Source: Thermaerobacillus caldiproteolyticus
Lineage (GTDB): Bacteria > Bacillota > Bacilli > Bacillales > Anoxybacillaceae
Direction: 5' to 3'
Assembly: GCF_013761245.1 (NCBI RefSeq)
Contig: NZ_JACDUT010000002.1
Coordinates: 124,001 to 188,000 of the forward strand
Length of the DNA: 64,000 bases
The notes beneath the pieces are model-generated. The model saw nothing but the letters and a program-made list of their open reading frames with translations, was not told where the DNA came from and made no database searches. Numbering within the stretch: the stretch's first letter is position 1; each line of letters starts with the position of its first letter. A program made the translations under genes and the position numbers. Positions 21,411-30,888 of this stretch are shown piece by piece.

Positions 21411-22176
21411 TGTCATCCCCCTTCGTTTCGGACTCGTACGCTTTAAAATAATTGCTGACTTCCAAATGAATGACACCTTTCACATTTGGATTTAACTGCT
21501 TCACAATTGATGGATATAACACCATCTTTTTAGCAAAATTTTGTACATTTGCACTTACCTCAAATCCATCATTCATGTAGACGGTGATATGATAGCGGTC
21601 GTGGTCGCTTGGCGTATGGTGAATTTCGGAAATGGCACTCAATATGTATGAAGGGAGTTTAGCCAATTGTCCAGCGATTTCTTGAATATCTTCTCCTTCT
21701 TTCCAATTTACTAAAATCGGTGCATCGCTTGGAGCTGTTTTCGGTGCGTTTTTTACTAAAATGCGACCGTTTTCTAAAAGCGGAAAGAACGTCTGTTTAT
21801 CATAGATATAAGCGATCCTTCTCCGCTCTTTGACATGTATGACAACCGTATTAGGAAACTGTTTTTCAAGATGCACTTTCTCCACTTCCGGATGGGCACT
21901 GATGTGCCGTTCAACTTGTTCGGCTTTTACTTTCCAGAAGCTTGTCCGGCTTGTCAAACCGCTAAATTCAATAAGTTGTTTGGCTGGAATATGCTTATTG
22001 CCTTTCACTTCGATATGCTTGATATTGCTTAACGGCGATTGGAAATAAATTATGCATAAAATAAGGATAAAAAAGAAGGCAATATAGATGGTTAATCGGC
22101 GATTAGCTTTTTGTTTTCGCCGCTGTTTCAGCTTAGGCACCCGTTCTTCTAGAACGACGACTTTCCCTTTTTCCAA
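21391..22176 (-). CDS. divIB: Divisome protein DivIB (FtsQ)
   Basis: Bitopic membrane protein of the DivIB-DivIC-FtsL complex that licenses septal wall synthesis. The 261-aa product has a basic cytoplasmic tail, one membrane span (LTIYIAFFFILILCIIYF, about 28-45), the POTRA domain (IKHIEVKGNKHIPAKQLIE, VEKVHLEKQFPNTVVIHVKE) and a beta domain. Start is TTG at 22174-22176 with CGGTGA upstream. A sigma-A-like promoter and an operator-like palindrome lie in the 156-base gap before it. Confidence 0.95.
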   Translation of the reverse strand: MEKGKVVVLEERVPKLKQRRKQKANRRLTIYIAFFFILILCIIYFQSPLSNIKHIEVKGNKHIPAKQLIEFSGLTSRTSFWKVKAEQVERHISAHPEVEKVHLEKQFPNTVVIHVKERRRIAYIYDKQTFFPLLENGRILVKNAPKTAPSDAPILVNWKEGEDIQEIAGQLAKLPSYILSAISEIHHTPSDHDRYHITVYMNDGFEVSANVQNFAKKMVLYPSIVKQLNPNVKGVIHLEVSNYFKAYESETKGDDNEKGER

Positions 22177-22235
22177 ATTCGTTCACCGCTTTCCGATGCT
22201 TACTCGAAAGCAAGTCGATAAGTAACAATAAAACA

Positions 22236-22301
22236 AACGGCACTATTCCATGCCGTTATAGCTTTATGTTCACAGTTGTGAACAAACCTGCTTCTATTAT
22301 A
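22236..22301 (-). promoter_or_regulatory. Candidate promoter, palindrome and leader hairpin before divIB
   Basis: Minus strand TATAAT at 22296-22301, though no convincing -35 is visible. Just downstream is GTTCACAACTGTGAAC (22268-22283), an inverted repeat with 7-base arms around the expected start site. Then comes a 7-bp stem with an 8-base loop (AACGGCA / TGCCGTT, 22236-22257) followed by a T-rich stretch, terminator-like. Regulation here is inferred only. Confidence 0.5.
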
Positions 22302-22332
22302 ACACAATATGGGGAAAGAAGTGGCTCAATTT

Positions 22333-23244
22333 TTATGACTTTCGACCAACGATTTCTACTTCTGTCTGCAAGTCGATTCCGTGTAACTGTTTAATCGTCT
22401 TTTTCACATAGTCAATCAAATCAAGAACATCTTGAGCTTTGGCATTTCCTACATTAACGATAAAATTCGCATGCTGCTCAGAAATTTTCGCGCCACCGAT
22501 CGCATATCCTTTTAGTCCTGCTTCCTCAATCAGCCTTCCTGCGTAATGCGGCAATGGATTGCGGAAAATGCTGCCCGCGCACGGATAGTTCCAAGGTTGT
22601 GTTTCGCGACGATAGTCTTTATTTTTTTGCATTCTTGCCACAATTTCTTCACGATTTCCTTGTTTTAATTGTAAAATCGCAGCAAGACAAATTCCCGGGC
22701 GCTTTGTTTGCAAAATTGAGGTTCGATAGGCAAACTCCATTTGTTCATTGGTAAGCCATTCGATCGTTCCATCAGGAAACAAAATTTGTGCTTTTTTCAC
22801 TATACGGGACATATCCGAACCGTGAGCTCCAGCATTCATATAAACGGCGCCGCCAACTGAACCCGGAATTCCACCGGCAAACTCAAGACCAGATAATCCT
22901 TGTTTACTAATGACTGTTGCTAGTCTGATCAGTGAATAGCCACCGCCAACCGTAACTTCCTCTCCCTCGACTTTCAATTCATCTAATCCTTCTCCGAGCT
23001 TAATGACAACTCCTTCTATTCCTTCATCGGAAACTAGCAAGTTCGATCCCCGGCCGATTGCCCGCCAGCTTACTTGATGTTTTTGAATAATCTCCATTGC
23101 TTTTTTTAGACTTTCGATGCTGTCCGGCTCCACAAAAATATCCGCTGGCCCCCCAACTTTCATCGTTGTATGGTTTGCTAGCGGCTCTTGTTCCTTTACC
23201 TTACCGATATTCGCTTCCAATAGCTCCGCTACTAACGGCTTCAA
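22333..23244 (-). CDS. murB: UDP-N-acetylenolpyruvoylglucosamine reductase
   Basis: FAD enzyme that reduces enolpyruvyl-UDP-GlcNAc to UDP-MurNAc. The 303-aa product has the FAD-binding signatures [30 protein letters not shown] and [21 protein letters not shown], then the catalytic-domain [10 protein letters not shown] and [14 protein letters not shown]. It lacks the Tyr-loop insert of type I enzymes, so it is type II MurB, as in Bacillus. Start TTG at 23242-23244 with GAAAGGGGAG upstream. In B. subtilis murG precedes it; here spoVE is the next gene upstream. Confidence 0.96.
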   Translation of the reverse strand: MKPLVAELLEANIGKVKEQEPLANHTTMKVGGPADIFVEPDSIESLKKAMEIIQKHQVSWRAIGRGSNLLVSDEGIEGVVIKLGEGLDELKVEGEEVTVGGGYSLIRLATVISKQGLSGLEFAGGIPGSVGGAVYMNAGAHGSDMSRIVKKAQILFPDGTIEWLTNEQMEFAYRTSILQTKRPGICLAAILQLKQGNREEIVARMQKNKDYRRETQPWNYPCAGSIFRNPLPHYAGRLIEEAGLKGYAIGGAKISEQHANFIVNVGNAKAQDVLDLIDYVKKTIKQLHGIDLQTEVEIVGRKS

Positions 23245-23365
23245 CGATATTCTCCCCTTTCCTATCTATGTATCATCGTATCTGTTTTTTGTGACTGTCG
23301 CCCCCTGCTCACAAAAGGAGAGGGGCTTTCTCCTCAATCCATGAAATGAAGAGATTCCCCTGTTC

Positions 23366-24466
23366 TCAATAGCGCGCATGTTTGCTAATATTCAGCAAAA
23401 CCCCAATAGCCATAAGCATCAGCGTTAACGATGAACCACCATAGCTTAAAAATGGCAGCGTAATCCCTGTTACCGGCATTAACCCTGTGACAACGCCAAT
23501 ATTAATCATTACTTGAATCGCAATCATCGAGATGATGCCAATCGCAAGAAAACTTCCATATAAATCAGGAGCCCCAAGAGCGATTCGTACTCCGCGCCAA
23601 AGAAGTAAGCTGAATAGTAACAGTACAAGTGATCCGCCGATGAACCCAAGTTCTTCAGCTAAAATTGCAAAAATGAAATCCGTTTGCGGTTCAGGCAAAT
23701 AAAAAAACTTTTGCCGACTTTGTCCTAACCCTAGTCCAAATAATCCGCCCGGTCCAATCGCATAAAGAGATTGAATAATTTGAAACCCGCTTCCAAGTGG
23801 GTCTTCCCATGGATTCAAAAACGACGTAATCCGCTTAATGCGATACGGTGCCGATAAGACGAGGGCAGCAAATCCAGCTAATCCCAGCAGGCCTAACCCG
23901 ACGAAATGACGAATTCGCGCACCAGCTACAAAAATCATCGCGATACACGTACCCACCATGACTGTTCCCGTTCCTAAATCAGGTTGCAACATAATAATCC
24001 CAAATGCGACGAACACAAGCGCTAACGCCGGGAACAAGCCATGCTTAAAAGATGTTATTTTTTTTTGATTGTCCGATAAGTATTTGCCTAAAAAAGCAAT
24101 CATCGCAAGTTTCATAAATTCTGACGGCTGGATCGAGAACGCGCCGACACCAATCCAACTGCGCGACCCATTTCGCACCATCCCGACTCCGGGAATTAAG
24201 ACGAGAACAAGCAGGGCAAAACAAATAATGAGTAATACTTTCGACCAGTCCCGCCATATCCAATAGTCGATGTTCATAATAAAAAACATCGCGATGATTC
24301 CGACTCCAGCAAATAAAAGTTGCCGTTTCGCAAAGAAAAATGCGTCGTGAAACTTATACTCTGCCCAAACTGCACTGGCACTATACACCATAATCAGCCC
24401 GATCGCAAGAAGCGAAAACGTAAGGACAATGAGCAAAAAATCAGGCGTAGACTTTTTCCGCGGCAA
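23366..24466 (-). CDS. spoVE: SEDS-family glycosyltransferase/lipid II polymerase SpoVE
   Basis: Ten-span SEDS membrane protein (366 aa) that polymerises glycan strands with a partner penicillin-binding protein; SpoVE works with SpoVD in spore cortex synthesis. Family motifs visible are SRSWIGVGAFSIQPSEFMKL, QPDLGTGTVM and the C-terminal VTGLMPVTGITLPFLSYGGS. The position between murD and murB, with spoVD upstream in the cluster, favours SpoVE over FtsW; sequence alone cannot fully separate them. Start TTG at 24464-24466 with GAGGTG upstream. No murG follows it. Confidence 0.88.
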   Translation of the reverse strand: MPRKKSTPDFLLIVLTFSLLAIGLIMVYSASAVWAEYKFHDAFFFAKRQLLFAGVGIIAMFFIMNIDYWIWRDWSKVLLIICFALLVLVLIPGVGMVRNGSRSWIGVGAFSIQPSEFMKLAMIAFLGKYLSDNQKKITSFKHGLFPALALVFVAFGIIMLQPDLGTGTVMVGTCIAMIFVAGARIRHFVGLGLLGLAGFAALVLSAPYRIKRITSFLNPWEDPLGSGFQIIQSLYAIGPGGLFGLGLGQSRQKFFYLPEPQTDFIFAILAEELGFIGGSLVLLLFSLLLWRGVRIALGAPDLYGSFLAIGIISMIAIQVMINIGVVTGLMPVTGITLPFLSYGGSSLTLMLMAIGVLLNISKHARY

Positions 24467-24510
24467 TGCCCAACACCTCTGCTTTGATAAACTGTAAGGA
24501 GCATGTCTCC

Positions 24511-25866
24511 TTATTTCAACTTATGCACGGCGCCTATAAAAATATCCCCTCTTTGTTCAAAAGTTTTATATTGATCCCAACTTGCACATGCCGGTGACAA
24601 CAAAATAACATCCCCCGGCTCGGATAATTGATAAGCAACAGGTACCGCTTTTTCCACATTATCGACATGTTTAATCGTTTCTATTCCCGCCTGTTTCGCG
24701 ACACGCTCTAGTTTAGGAGCGGTTTGTCCAAATAAAATGATCGCCTTAACATTGTGCAAATAAGGGATAAGCTCATCAAACTCGTTGCCGCGGTCAAGTC
24801 CACCTGCTAAAAGAATAACAGGTTCACCTTCGAAAGCAGACAATGCTTTTTGTGTTGCAAGTATGTTCGTCGCTTTCGAATCATTGAAAAATTTTCTTCC
24901 ATTGATAGTCGCTATATATTGGAGACGATGTTTCACCCCAGTAAATGTCATTAATACATGTGCGATCGTCTCATTGTCTACGCCCACTAATTTCGCTACT
25001 GAAATCGCCGCTAATATATTTTCAAGATTATGCTTTCCAGGTAGGGCAATATCCGATGTAGCAATGACAGCTTCCTCGTTCCAGTAAACCGAGCCATCTT
25101 TGATATATGCCCCATTCTCTAATATTTTTGTCGTCGAAAATAATATTTTTGTCGCATCAAAACCCTCAGCAAGTTTCATCACGGTGTTATCGTCTGCATT
25201 AACAACAGCATAATCGCTCGTTGTTTGATTTCTAAAGATGTTTCCTTTCGCTTGCACATATGCTTCTTTTGTCCCATGGTAGTCAAGATGAGCGTCAAAA
25301 ATGTTCAGCAATACGGCGATGCGAGGGCGAAATTCACAAATGCCCATGAGTTGAAATGAAGATAATTCTGTAACAATCCAATTTTCCTCTCTAGCTGTTT
25401 TCGCTACCTCGCAAGCAACCGTTCCGATATTCCCTGCAATAAGGGGGTGTTTGTTCCCTTCTTTTAACATTTCATAAATTAGCGTTGTGGTCGTTGTTTT
25501 GCCATTCGAACCAGTAATGCCGATCAACGGTGCTTCAGAAATTTGGTACGCCAGCTCGACTTCCGTTATCACCGGAAGCCCTTTTTTTAATGCCTTCTCG
25601 ACAATCGGGTTCGTATATGGAATTCCTGGATTTTTGACAATCAAATCAAACGGTTCATCAAGCAATTCGAGCGGATGTCCACCGCAAACGACGCGGATTC
25701 CTAATTTTTCTAATTGCTGCGCCGCTTCATTTTCCGCAAACGGCTTTTGGTCATTAACCGTTACGTTTGCACCTAATTCATGAAGCAAGCTGGCTGCAGC
25801 AAATCCGCTTTTCGCTAAACCAATGACTAACACACGTTTATTTTGATACATCGTCACCTGTTTCAA
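24511..25866 (-). CDS. murD: UDP-N-acetylmuramoylalanine--D-glutamate ligase
   Basis: ATP-dependent Mur ligase that adds D-glutamate to UDP-MurNAc-L-Ala. The product has an N-terminal Rossmann domain ([15 protein letters not shown]), the ATP loop [15 protein letters not shown] near 115-129, the central [11 protein letters not shown] region and the C-terminal FNDSKATN and [11 protein letters not shown] motifs of MurD. The TTG at 25864-25866 (451 aa) follows mraY directly and has AGAGGTG upstream; the ATG at 25849-25851 is an alternative giving 446 aa. Confidence 0.96.
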   Translation of the reverse strand: MKQVTMYQNKRVLVIGLAKSGFAAASLLHELGANVTVNDQKPFAENEAAQQLEKLGIRVVCGGHPLELLDEPFDLIVKNPGIPYTNPIVEKALKKGLPVITEVELAYQISEAPLIGITGSNGKTTTTTLIYEMLKEGNKHPLIAGNIGTVACEVAKTAREENWIVTELSSFQLMGICEFRPRIAVLLNIFDAHLDYHGTKEAYVQAKGNIFRNQTTSDYAVVNADDNTVMKLAEGFDATKILFSTTKILENGAYIKDGSVYWNEEAVIATSDIALPGKHNLENILAAISVAKLVGVDNETIAHVLMTFTGVKHRLQYIATINGRKFFNDSKATNILATQKALSAFEGEPVILLAGGLDRGNEFDELIPYLHNVKAIILFGQTAPKLERVAKQAGIETIKHVDNVEKAVPVAYQLSEPGDVILLSPACASWDQYKTFEQRGDIFIGAVHKLK

Positions 25867-26841
25867 TTAAATCCACACCTCTATATAAATTCCGAGCATT
25901 GCAAATAATAAGCCAACCGCCCAAAACGTGACGACAACACGCCATTCGGACCAGCCGATTAGCTCATAATGATGATGCAATGGACTCATGCGAAATACTC
26001 GTTTTCCTGTTGTTTTAAAAGAAATCACTTGAATAATCACCGATAATGTTTCGATGACAAATACGCCACCAATGATGACAAGCAATAGTTCTAGCTTTGT
26101 TAGCATGGCTACCGCAGCGATCGCTCCCCCTAATGCAAGCGATCCTGTGTCACCCATGAACACTTTGGCCGGGTGGGCGTTAAACACAAGAAAACCAAGA
26201 ACAGCGCCGACAACCGCAACACTAAAAATAGAGACATCATATTGGCCTTGATTCCACGCAAGAACAGCATAGGCACCAAATGCAATCGCTGCGGTTCCTG
26301 CCAATAATCCGTCTAAACCGTCTGTTAGGTTTACCGCATTCGAGCCGCCAACAAGCATAAAAATAAGCAGCAAAATATAGCCCCAGCCTAAATCAATCGA
26401 CAGATCTGTTCCTGGAATATGTAAGGCAGTGGAAAATCCATTTCGTTGATAAACCATATAAAAGATAAGCGCAATAATGAGTTGGCCAATGAATTTTTGT
26501 TTACTTGTTAAACCGAGGTTGCGCTTCATCACCACTTTAATAAAGTCATCTAAAAAGCCGAGCACGCCGTAGCCGATCGTCACCAATAGCAATAAGTACG
26601 TTTCGACCGTTACACTAGCAAACTTGTTCGTCATAAAAAGTGTCGTGATGACAATCGATAATAAAATCATGATTCCCCCCATCGTTGGGGTACCAGATTT
26701 TTTTTGATGCGATTTTGGCCCTTCCTCTCGTATGCTTTGCCCGAATTTTAGCCTTCTTAAGAAAGGAATAAAAATAGGCGATAACAATACTGTAATGGCA
26801 AAGGCCGTGATGATGGTAAACACGATGACTTGCTCTAGCAT
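25867..26841 (-). CDS. mraY: Phospho-N-acetylmuramoyl-pentapeptide transferase
   Basis: Membrane enzyme making lipid I from UDP-MurNAc-pentapeptide and undecaprenyl phosphate. The 324-aa product has ten membrane spans and the family motifs [16 protein letters not shown] near 40-55, [10 protein letters not shown] (aspartate-rich motif) near 95-105, [12 protein letters not shown] near 165-180 and [12 protein letters not shown] near 225-236, ending with [16 protein letters not shown] at 26839-26841 lies inside the 3' end of the small Mur-like gene (7-base overlap). Confidence 0.97.
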   Translation of the reverse strand: MLEQVIVFTIITAFAITVLLSPIFIPFLRRLKFGQSIREEGPKSHQKKSGTPTMGGIMILLSIVITTLFMTNKFASVTVETYLLLLVTIGYGVLGFLDDFIKVVMKRNLGLTSKQKFIGQLIIALIFYMVYQRNGFSTALHIPGTDLSIDLGWGYILLLIFMLVGGSNAVNLTDGLDGLLAGTAAIAFGAYAVLAWNQGQYDVSIFSVAVVGAVLGFLVFNAHPAKVFMGDTGSLALGGAIAAVAMLTKLELLLVIIGGVFVIETLSVIIQVISFKTTGKRVFRMSPLHHHYELIGWSEWRVVVTFWAVGLLFAMLGIYIEVWI

Positions 26842-27284
26842 GACCGTTCACATCCTTCTTGTCCTTGAGCACTGAACCATTTCTGTTGTAGTTGTTTCAA
26901 TTGATCCATTACCGCTATATCATATGAGCGACTTTGTTCATTATGATGAATAGTAAGAGAAAATATAGTTTCATTTCCTGCTTCTTTTGTTTTTTGATAT
27001 GTTTCTACTATCATCTGTAGCCCTTGAAGGGGCGATGGAACGAAAAAGACGGGAAAATGATTCGGAATGTATCGTGGTAAATCCATTCCTTCTTGCCACA
27101 GGGAAGCAATCGCTCCATGCTCAATAGCAATTTTCAATGATTCAGCTGCATCCATAAGCGGAACAAATAATCCCTTTGGCGCTTGTTGATATGGATCAAC
27201 AAAAACATGATAAAACTTAATCGTATCGTCGACAATCCCCCGCGTAGAAGGAAATAATTGTTTGAGCATTCGATAGGTTAACAT
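26835..27284 (-). CDS. Isolated Mur-ligase N-terminal-domain-like protein
   Basis: A 149-aa protein between murE and mraY, overlapping both by 7 bases. The segment [20 protein letters not shown], followed by GAIASLW and [20 protein letters not shown], resembles the N-terminal substrate-binding domain of MurE/MurF (compare [20 protein letters not shown], then [12 protein letters not shown], in the neighbouring MurE). The nucleotide-binding and C-terminal domains are entirely absent, so it cannot be an active ligase. In many bacteria murF occupies this position, so it may be a shrunken MurF relic or a regulator or scaffold. Its clean overlaps and intact frame argue that it is expressed. Confidence 0.8.
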   Translation of the reverse strand: MLTYRMLKQLFPSTRGIVDDTIKFYHVFVDPYQQAPKGLFVPLMDAAESLKIAIEHGAIASLWQEGMDLPRYIPNHFPVFFVPSPLQGLQMIVETYQKTKEAGNETIFSLTIHHNEQSRSYDIAVMDQLKQLQQKWFSAQGQEGCERSC

Positions 27285-28750
27285 CGCGCTTTCCGCTCCT
27301 TAATCGCTTGGCGAGCTACAAGGCGGTCATCAAATTCAATCACTTCGTCTCCGATGATCTGATACGTTTCATGCCCTTTGCCAGCGATTAAAATAATATC
27401 CCCTTCTTTCGCTTGCTCGACTGCATAGCGAATCGCTTCTTTTCGATCCACAATGGTGACATACTCTGCTCCTTTAACACCAGCTTCCATATCTTTCAAA
27501 ATATCTTCCGGACGTTCGGAACGTGGGTTGTCAGAAGTGAAAATGGCAACATCCGCGTATTGTGTTGCAATTTGTGCCATTAACGGACGTTTTGTCCGGT
27601 CGCGGTCACCGCCACAACCGACAATAACATAAACACGGTGTTGCGCAAATTGCCGGATTGTTTTCAAGACGTTTTCTAAGCTGTCTGGTGTATGGGCATA
27701 ATCGACAATGACAGCAAAGTCTTGCCCTTCATCGACTGTTTCAAGCCGCCCAGGAACCCCTGAAATTTCTTCAATCGACTCCACAATGGTCGAAAGAGAA
27801 ACGTCCGATACGAGACAAGCCGCTACAGCCGCTAACAAGTTATACACGTTAAAGCGACCGACTAGCTTCGTTTTCACCCGAACGGTTTCATATGGTGTTA
27901 CTAAATCAAACGCCATTCCGCTTGGCGTCATGTCGATCCTCTTTGCCATGATGTCGCTTTCTTTTTCAATGCCGTATGTAATCAGCGTTGCCGCTGTCAT
28001 GTGCTTATATTGCTCTGAAGCAGGGTCATCCTGATTAAGAACCGCAAATTTCGGACGCCGATGATCAAAACGATTGCCAAGCTGTGCAAACAACAGTCCT
28101 TTCGCTTGACGATACTCATCCATTGTTCGATGGTAATCTAAATGGTCTTGCGTCAAGTTCGTAAACACCGCTACATCATAATCACAGCCGTGCACACGCC
28201 CCATATGCAGCGCATGGGACGATACTTCCATAATGGCAACATCGACGTTCTCATCCACCATCTGTTTAAACGTTTTTTGCAATATGAGCGACTCTGGAGT
28301 GGTATTTTGAACATTGTATGTTTTGTCGCCAATTTTCATATGAACGGTCCCGATAAGGCCTGTTTTTTTCTTTGCCTTTCGAAATATGTGCTCTATTATA
28401 TGAGTCGTCGTTGTTTTCCCATTTGTGCCCGTAACACCGATTAAATGTAAACGATGGGTCGGCTGTCCGTAAAATGCATCAGCAAGCACCGCCATCGCAC
28501 GGCGACTGTCACGAACGATGACAACAGGAACATTGACATCAACCTGTCGTTCTGCGATAACGGCAACAGCCCCATTTTCCACTGCTTGCTTAGCAAAATC
28601 GTGACCGTCAACCGTAAATCCTCGAACACAAATAAATAAAGACCCTTGTTTAACCTGCCGCGAGTCCATTTCGATGGATGTAATCGTCGGATTGTCTCCA
28701 ACATATATTGTAAAATCGTGCAAATAAGAAAGCAACGTTTGCAGTTTCAT
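27278..28750 (-). CDS. murE: UDP-MurNAc-tripeptide synthetase (meso-diaminopimelate adding)
   Basis: Mur ligase adding meso-diaminopimelate to UDP-MurNAc-L-Ala-D-Glu. The 490-aa product has the N-terminal uridine-binding domain, ATP loop [15 protein letters not shown] at about 103-117, the central TPESLILQ and EVSSHAL motifs, and the [11 protein letters not shown] motif near 410 that selects diaminopimelate over lysine. Length fits. ATG at 28748-28750 with AGAGGAATG upstream. Downstream it overlaps the small Mur-like gene by seven bases. It follows spoVD. Confidence 0.97.
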   Translation of the reverse strand: MKLQTLLSYLHDFTIYVGDNPTITSIEMDSRQVKQGSLFICVRGFTVDGHDFAKQAVENGAVAVIAERQVDVNVPVVIVRDSRRAMAVLADAFYGQPTHRLHLIGVTGTNGKTTTTHIIEHIFRKAKKKTGLIGTVHMKIGDKTYNVQNTTPESLILQKTFKQMVDENVDVAIMEVSSHALHMGRVHGCDYDVAVFTNLTQDHLDYHRTMDEYRQAKGLLFAQLGNRFDHRRPKFAVLNQDDPASEQYKHMTAATLITYGIEKESDIMAKRIDMTPSGMAFDLVTPYETVRVKTKLVGRFNVYNLLAAVAACLVSDVSLSTIVESIEEISGVPGRLETVDEGQDFAVIVDYAHTPDSLENVLKTIRQFAQHRVYVIVGCGGDRDRTKRPLMAQIATQYADVAIFTSDNPRSERPEDILKDMEAGVKGAEYVTIVDRKEAIRYAVEQAKEGDIILIAGKGHETYQIIGDEVIEFDDRLVARQAIKERKARC

Positions 28751-28810
28751 CTTTGCTCATTCCTCTCGTTTGAATTCTCTGTGAAGGGAACGGTAAAAAA
28801 ACGGAAAAGA

Positions 28811-28847
28811 AGGGGCTGTTCAACGACTAATGCGATCGCCCCTTGTC
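28811..28847 (-). terminator. Possible intrinsic terminator after spoVD
   Basis: Minus strand AAGGGGC and GCCCCTT arms with a loop of about 21 bases, followed by a T-rich stretch. It would separate spoVD from murE, which would be partial if the operon is read through. Confidence 0.4.
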
Positions 28848-28866
28848 ATCATGAATCGATTCGTTC

Positions 28867-30813
28867 TTAACGTGATTCTCCAGCAGACGTTTCGGTTGAT
28901 TTTGGCCCTAGGTAGATACGAATCGTTGCACCATCTTTTACTTTCACTCCTGGTTTTGGAGCTTGTTCGACGACGACCTCACCTTCTCCACTAACATCTA
29001 ATTTTAAGTTAAAAAGCTGCTCTTGCAAGTCTTTTTTTGATAAACCTACTAAATTAGGAACTTTGACCATTTTCGTTTCATTCCATGCCCGTTCTTTTTC
29101 AATTTGATCTTTGCGCGGTTTAACTCCAAGCGCCCGCAAACTATCTTCCATAATTTTCCCAACAATTGGTGCAGCAACTACTCCGCCAAATTGCACTGTG
29201 CCTTTCGGATTATCTACCGCTACATAAACGACTAACTGTGGGTCATCCGCTGGCGCAAAGCCGATAAAGGAAACAATATAATTGTCTTTTAAATATCGAC
29301 CATCTTTCGCTTTTTGTGCCGTTCCAGTTTTTCCGCCGATGCGGTAGCCTTCGACGAAAGCCCCTTTCCCTGTTCCTTGGGCAACGACACTTTCAAGCGC
29401 ATAACGAATTTGCTTCGATGTTTCCTCGGAAATAACACGTCGCTTCGCTTTTGGTGTATTTCGGCTAACAACTTCCCCTGATTCAGGGTCGACCCATTCT
29501 TTCGCAATGTATGGCGTATATAAAATTCCGCCATTAACCGCTGCCGAAACCGCCGCCACTTGTTGAATCGGCGTTACGGAAACTCCTTGGCCAAAGGCAG
29601 TCGTTGCTTGTTCAACAGGACCGACACGCTTCATGTCAAATAAAATCCCCGTTCCTTCTCCTTGTAAATCAATGCCCGTTTTTTCGCCGAAACCAAACGC
29701 TTTGATATACTTAAATAGTTTTTCTTTTCCTAGACGTTTACCTAATTCCACGAAGCCGGGGTTACACGAGTTTTGCACAACTTCTAAAAACGTTTCATCC
29801 CCGTGCCCCCCTCTTTTCCAACAGCGTAACGTCGCACCTGCCACTTTCACATAACCCGGATCGTAAAAATGATCTTTGAGCAAATCGACTTTTTTCTCTT
29901 CTAATGCAGCAGCTAATGTAATAATTTTAAACGTCGAACCAGGCTCATACGTACTCCATACCGGTAAATTGCGGTTATATATTTCCGGCAGAACGTTGCG
30001 ATAGTTCGTAGGGTCAAAAGTAGGTCGACTTGCCATCGCCAGTACTTCCCCTGTATTTGGATTCATTGCAATCGCAATAATTCCATCAGGATTGTATTTC
30101 GCTTCAGCAATATCTAATTCACGTTCGACGATCGTTTGAACGCGTGAGTCAATTGTCAGCTGTAAGTTTAAACCATCGGTTGGCGGCGTATATTCATCGG
30201 CCATATTCGGCATTCGTTTTCCTTTTGCATCAGAGTAAAATTGCACCGAACCTTTTTGGCCGCTTAGCTCTTTATCATAATATAACTCTAATCCTGTCAA
30301 ACCTTGATTGTCGATACCGGTAAAGCCCAAAACATGAGACAAATAGCTCCCAAACGGATAATATCTCTTCGTATCCTCTGCAATATAGACTCCTTTTAAG
30401 CCGAGAGAACGAATTTCTTTCGCCTTCTCATACGAAATTTTTCGCCCCTCTGGAATCCGTTCGATCGATGTTCGTTTCGTAACATGCTTGTATGCTTTTT
30501 CGACAGGCATATTTAATACTTTGGCCAATTTTTCCGCCGTTTCGGCTGGATTCTCCACTTGCCGCGGAACGACATAAACCGTCGGAGCACTAACATTTGT
30601 GGCAAGCGGAACCCCGTTTCGATCCAAAATTTCCCCGCGCTTCGGTTCGAACGGAATGTTCCGGCTCCATGATCCTTTCGCTCGTTCAGTTAACATGTCT
30701 CCCAATATAAATTGGACATACCCTAAACGAATGTCAATAATGGCAAAAATAAGCACTCCGATGAGCAGCACAATCGCAAGCCGCTTGCGAACAGTGACGT
30801 GTGAAACGCGCAT
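28867..30813 (-). CDS. spoVD: Stage V sporulation protein D (cortex class B PBP)
   Basis: Mother-cell transpeptidase for spore cortex synthesis, partner of SpoVE. The 648-aa product has one N-terminal membrane span, a dimerisation domain, and the transpeptidase motifs YEPGSTFKI (SxxK), VQNSCNPGF (SxN) and GGKTGTAQ, with one PASTA domain at the C-terminus (MVKVPNLVGLSKKDLQEQL). I start at the ATG giving MRVSHVTVRKRL, which matches B. subtilis SpoVD; GGGAGG is 11 bases upstream. The longer reading to 30834 begins before that ribosome site. Confidence 0.95.
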   Translation of the reverse strand: MRVSHVTVRKRLAIVLLIGVLIFAIIDIRLGYVQFILGDMLTERAKGSWSRNIPFEPKRGEILDRNGVPLATNVSAPTVYVVPRQVENPAETAEKLAKVLNMPVEKAYKHVTKRTSIERIPEGRKISYEKAKEIRSLGLKGVYIAEDTKRYYPFGSYLSHVLGFTGIDNQGLTGLELYYDKELSGQKGSVQFYSDAKGKRMPNMADEYTPPTDGLNLQLTIDSRVQTIVERELDIAEAKYNPDGIIAIAMNPNTGEVLAMASRPTFDPTNYRNVLPEIYNRNLPVWSTYEPGSTFKIITLAAALEEKKVDLLKDHFYDPGYVKVAGATLRCWKRGGHGDETFLEVVQNSCNPGFVELGKRLGKEKLFKYIKAFGFGEKTGIDLQGEGTGILFDMKRVGPVEQATTAFGQGVSVTPIQQVAAVSAAVNGGILYTPYIAKEWVDPESGEVVSRNTPKAKRRVISEETSKQIRYALESVVAQGTGKGAFVEGYRIGGKTGTAQKAKDGRYLKDNYIVSFIGFAPADDPQLVVYVAVDNPKGTVQFGGVVAAPIVGKIMEDSLRALGVKPRKDQIEKERAWNETKMVKVPNLVGLSKKDLQEQLFNLKLDVSGEGEVVVEQAPKPGVKVKDGATIRIYLGPKSTETSAGESR

Positions 30814-30888
30814 ACAGTAAGGAACCTCCCTCATTATAGGCTCGTTCCACTATATGCTTGTACTTGTCATTGTAGAACATTCCTAATC

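Noticed and set aside
28811-28847. Treating the spoVD-murE hairpin as a firm operon end
   Set aside because: The loop is long and murE has no clear promoter of its own, so readthrough is likely; I list it only as a possible terminator.
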